NCBI GenBank assembly: GCA_024762485.1
Contig: JANTHH010000131.1
Span: 1-7,734 of the forward strand
DNA: 7,734 bases
Direction of reading: 5' to 3'
From: Chromatiales bacterium
GTDB lineage: Bacteria > Pseudomonadota > Gammaproteobacteria > Chromatiales > Chromatiaceae
The first letter of the stretch is position 1, and the number at the start of each line of letters is the position of its first letter. A model generated the notes under the pieces. It did not search any database, was not told the DNA's origin, and saw only the letters and a program-made list of their open reading frames with translations. Below, one piece after another: positions 6,473 to 7,734 of this stretch. Made by a program: the position numbers and the translations under genes.

Positions 6473-7398
6473 GCTGGCAGGCCAGCGATCTCGGCCGGGT
6501 GGTGGTGCTCATGGGCGGCTGGGCCGCCGAGCGCGAGATCTCGCTGCGCAGTGGCGAGGCGGTGCTGGCCGCCTTGCGCAGCCGCGGCGTCGATGCCCAC
6601 GGTGTCGATGTCGGCCGTGATGTGCTCAGGGTGCTCGCCGCGGGCGACTATGACCGGGCCTTCAACGTGCTGCATGGACGGGGCGGCGAGGACGGGGTGA
6701 TCCAGGGGGCGCTCGAGCTGCTGGGGTTGCCCTATACCGGCAGTGGTGTCATGGGCTCGGCCATCGCCATGGACAAGTACCGCAGCAAGCTGATCTGGGA
6801 GGCGCTGAGTATCCCCACCCCCGGCTTTCTGCTGATCGAGGACGAGGGCGACCTGCCGGCCGCGGCCGAGCTCGGCCTGCCATTGATGATCAAGCCCACG
6901 CTGGAGGGCTCGAGCATCGGCATGGGCCGGGCGGACGACATGGCGCAGCTGCGCACTGCCTGGCAACAGGCGGCCGCCTGTGATTCGCCGGTGATGGCGG
7001 AACACTGGATCGACGGCGCCGAGTACACGGTCGGGATCCTCGCCGGTCAGCCGCTGCCGCTGATCCGTCTCGAGCCGGCCAGCGGATTCTATGACTATGA
7101 AGCCAAGTACCAGTCGGATCAGACCCGCTACCACATCCCCTGCGGGCTGGACGTGGCCACCGAGGGCGAATTCCAGCAACTTGCGCTGAAGGCCTTCGAT
7201 GCGCTGGGTGCCTCGGGCTGGGGGCGGGTGGATATCCTCGCGGATGCCGAGGGCAACCCGTGGGTGATCGAGGTCAACACGGTGCCGGGCATGACCGATC
7301 ACAGCCTGGTGCCGATGGCCGCCGCCGCGGCAGGCATGGACTTCGACGAACTGGTCTGGCGCATCCTCGGCCAGACGCTGGAGGGAAAGGATGGCTGA
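6469..7398 (+). CDS. ddl: D-alanine--D-alanine ligase (DdlB-like)
   Basis: Ddl is a cytoplasmic ATP-grasp ligase that makes the D-Ala-D-Ala dipeptide used by MurF. The 309-residue product is close to E. coli DdlB (306). Seen: VVVLMGGWAAEREISLRSG at 11-29 with Glu21 at the position of E. coli Glu15; NVLHGRGGEDG at 66-76; MIKPTLEGSSIGM at 140-152 with Ser148 matching Ser150; FYDYEAKYQSDQTRY at 207-221; and GRVDILAD at 252-259 followed by VIEVNTVPGMTDHSLVPMA at 266-284. Asp255, Glu268 and Asn270 fit the metal ligands and Ser279 the active-site Ser281. Tyr214 matches Tyr216 of DdlB, the residue type of D-Ala-D-Ala rather than D-Ala-D-lactate ligases. Trp18 replaces the small polar residue of GGTSAERE in E. 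coli. ATG 6469 overlaps the murB stop as ATGA, with GGGGG at 6457-6461 (7 nt spacer). Confidence 0.96.
   Translation: MSWQASDLGRVVVLMGGWAAEREISLRSGEAVLAALRSRGVDAHGVDVGRDVLRVLAAGDYDRAFNVLHGRGGEDGVIQGALELLGLPYTGSGVMGSAIAMDKYRSKLIWEALSIPTPGFLLIEDEGDLPAAAELGLPLMIKPTLEGSSIGMGRADDMAQLRTAWQQAAACDSPVMAEHWIDGAEYTVGILAGQPLPLIRLEPASGFYDYEAKYQSDQTRYHIPCGLDVATEGEFQQLALKAFDALGASGWGRVDILADAEGNPWVIEVNTVPGMTDHSLVPMAAAAAGMDFDELVWRILGQTLEGKDG
7380..7385 (+). promoter_or_regulatory. Ribosome binding site of ftsQ
   Basis: GGAGGG near the end of ddl, 5 nt before the ATG at 7391. It selects this ATG, which overlaps the ddl stop by 8 nt, over the in-frame GTG at 7424. Confidence 0.7.
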
Positions 7399-7734
7399 AC
7401 GGCGCAAACGAAAGGGCACACCCGTGAGCGGGCCGGCACGCCCCTGGTGGATGCGCTCGCTGCTGACCGCCGGCTGGCTGTTGTGTCTGCTGGCGCTCGG
7501 CGGCTGGGGACTGGATTACGCCAACGACCCGAAGACCCTGCCGCTGAAGGTGATCCGCATCAATGGCGAGTTCTCGCATCTGCAGCCGGAGCGCCTGCAG
7601 CAGGTGGTGGCAAAGGCGATCGACGGCGGTTTCTTCAGCGTCGACATGGCGCGGGTCCGCAAGGCGGTGGTGACCCTGCCCTGGGTGGCCGAGGCCAGTG
7701 TGCGCCGGGTCTGGCCACACACCCTGGTGATGGA
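7391..7734 (+). CDS. ftsQ: Cell division protein FtsQ, N-terminal part (3' end outside window)
   Basis: FtsQ is a single-pass inner-membrane protein that joins FtsB and FtsL in the divisome and helps control septal peptidoglycan synthesis by FtsW-FtsI. The frame from ATG 7391 is open to the window end, giving 114 residues. Seen: a short basic cytoplasmic tail (MAERRKRKG), one hydrophobic segment at about 20-41 (WMRSLLTAGWLLCLLALGGW), then the start of a periplasmic POTRA domain. That domain has LPLKVIRINGEF at 50-61, a helix LQPERLQQVVAKAI at 64-77, GGFFSVDMARVRKAV at 79-93 and LPWVAEASVRRVWPHTLVM at 96-114. The LPWV..ASVRR.WP pattern matches the E. coli FtsQ POTRA (LPWIKQASVRKQWP). The start overlaps ddl by 8 nt. 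The remaining POTRA and beta domain residues lie beyond the window; ftsA and ftsZ are expected downstream (inference). Confidence 0.93.
   Translation, partial: MAERRKRKGTPVSGPARPWWMRSLLTAGWLLCLLALGGWGLDYANDPKTLPLKVIRINGEFSHLQPERLQQVVAKAIDGGFFSVDMARVRKAVVTLPWVAEASVRRVWPHTLVM

Noticed and set aside
5147..7419. Two minus-strand frames (434 and 445 codons) opposite murC, murB and ddl
   Set aside because: They mirror the coding bias of the + strand genes and overlap each other in different frames, so both cannot be real. Neither shows a known motif.
1..7734. Search for CRISPR arrays, insertion sequences, tRNA or rRNA genes and defence-type genes
   Set aside because: No regularly spaced repeats, terminal inverted repeats, transposase motifs or RNA gene signatures seen; the window is filled by conserved cell wall and division genes.

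Overview
This window is a contiguous piece of a division and cell wall (dcw) cluster, with every recognisable gene on the + strand: mraY (3' end), murD, ftsW, murG, murC, murB, ddl and ftsQ (5' part). The DNA is GC-rich and codons strongly prefer G or C in the third position. The proteins look gammaproteobacterial: MurC opens like the E. coli enzyme (RHIHFVGIGGAGM), MraY aligns without a gap to the E. coli C-terminus, and ftsW, murG, murC, ddl and ftsQ are in the usual order. murB lies between murC and ddl and is of the short type II form. In enterics and pseudomonads murB lies elsewhere, so a non-enteric GC-rich gammaproteobacterium (for example a Chromatiales-like lineage) fits best. That placement is inference.

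Layout: 3-374 end of mraY; 376-1752 murD; 1749-2924 ftsW; 2909-3988 murG; 3985-5409 murC; 5406-5579 a possible 57-codon reading frame; 5576-6472 murB; 6469-7398 ddl; 7391-7734 start of ftsQ, cut by the window end. Genes are separated by 1 nt or overlap by a few bases, mostly as ATGA stop/start overlaps. The only real gap, about 166 nt between murC and murB, is filled by a small open frame that itself has an ATGA overlap at each end. No stretch over 300 bases lacks a gene. I found no promoter, terminator, RNA gene, mobile element or CRISPR array.

The genes work as one pathway. MurB and MurC make and begin to extend UDP-MurNAc, MurD adds D-Glu, and Ddl supplies D-Ala-D-Ala. MraY moves the finished muropeptide onto undecaprenyl phosphate (lipid I), MurG adds GlcNAc (lipid II), and FtsW polymerises it at the septum. 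FtsQ is part of the FtsQLB divisome complex that controls this step.

This is mostly a conserved housekeeping region and I see no novel system. The one item deserving a second look is the small frame between murC and murB.
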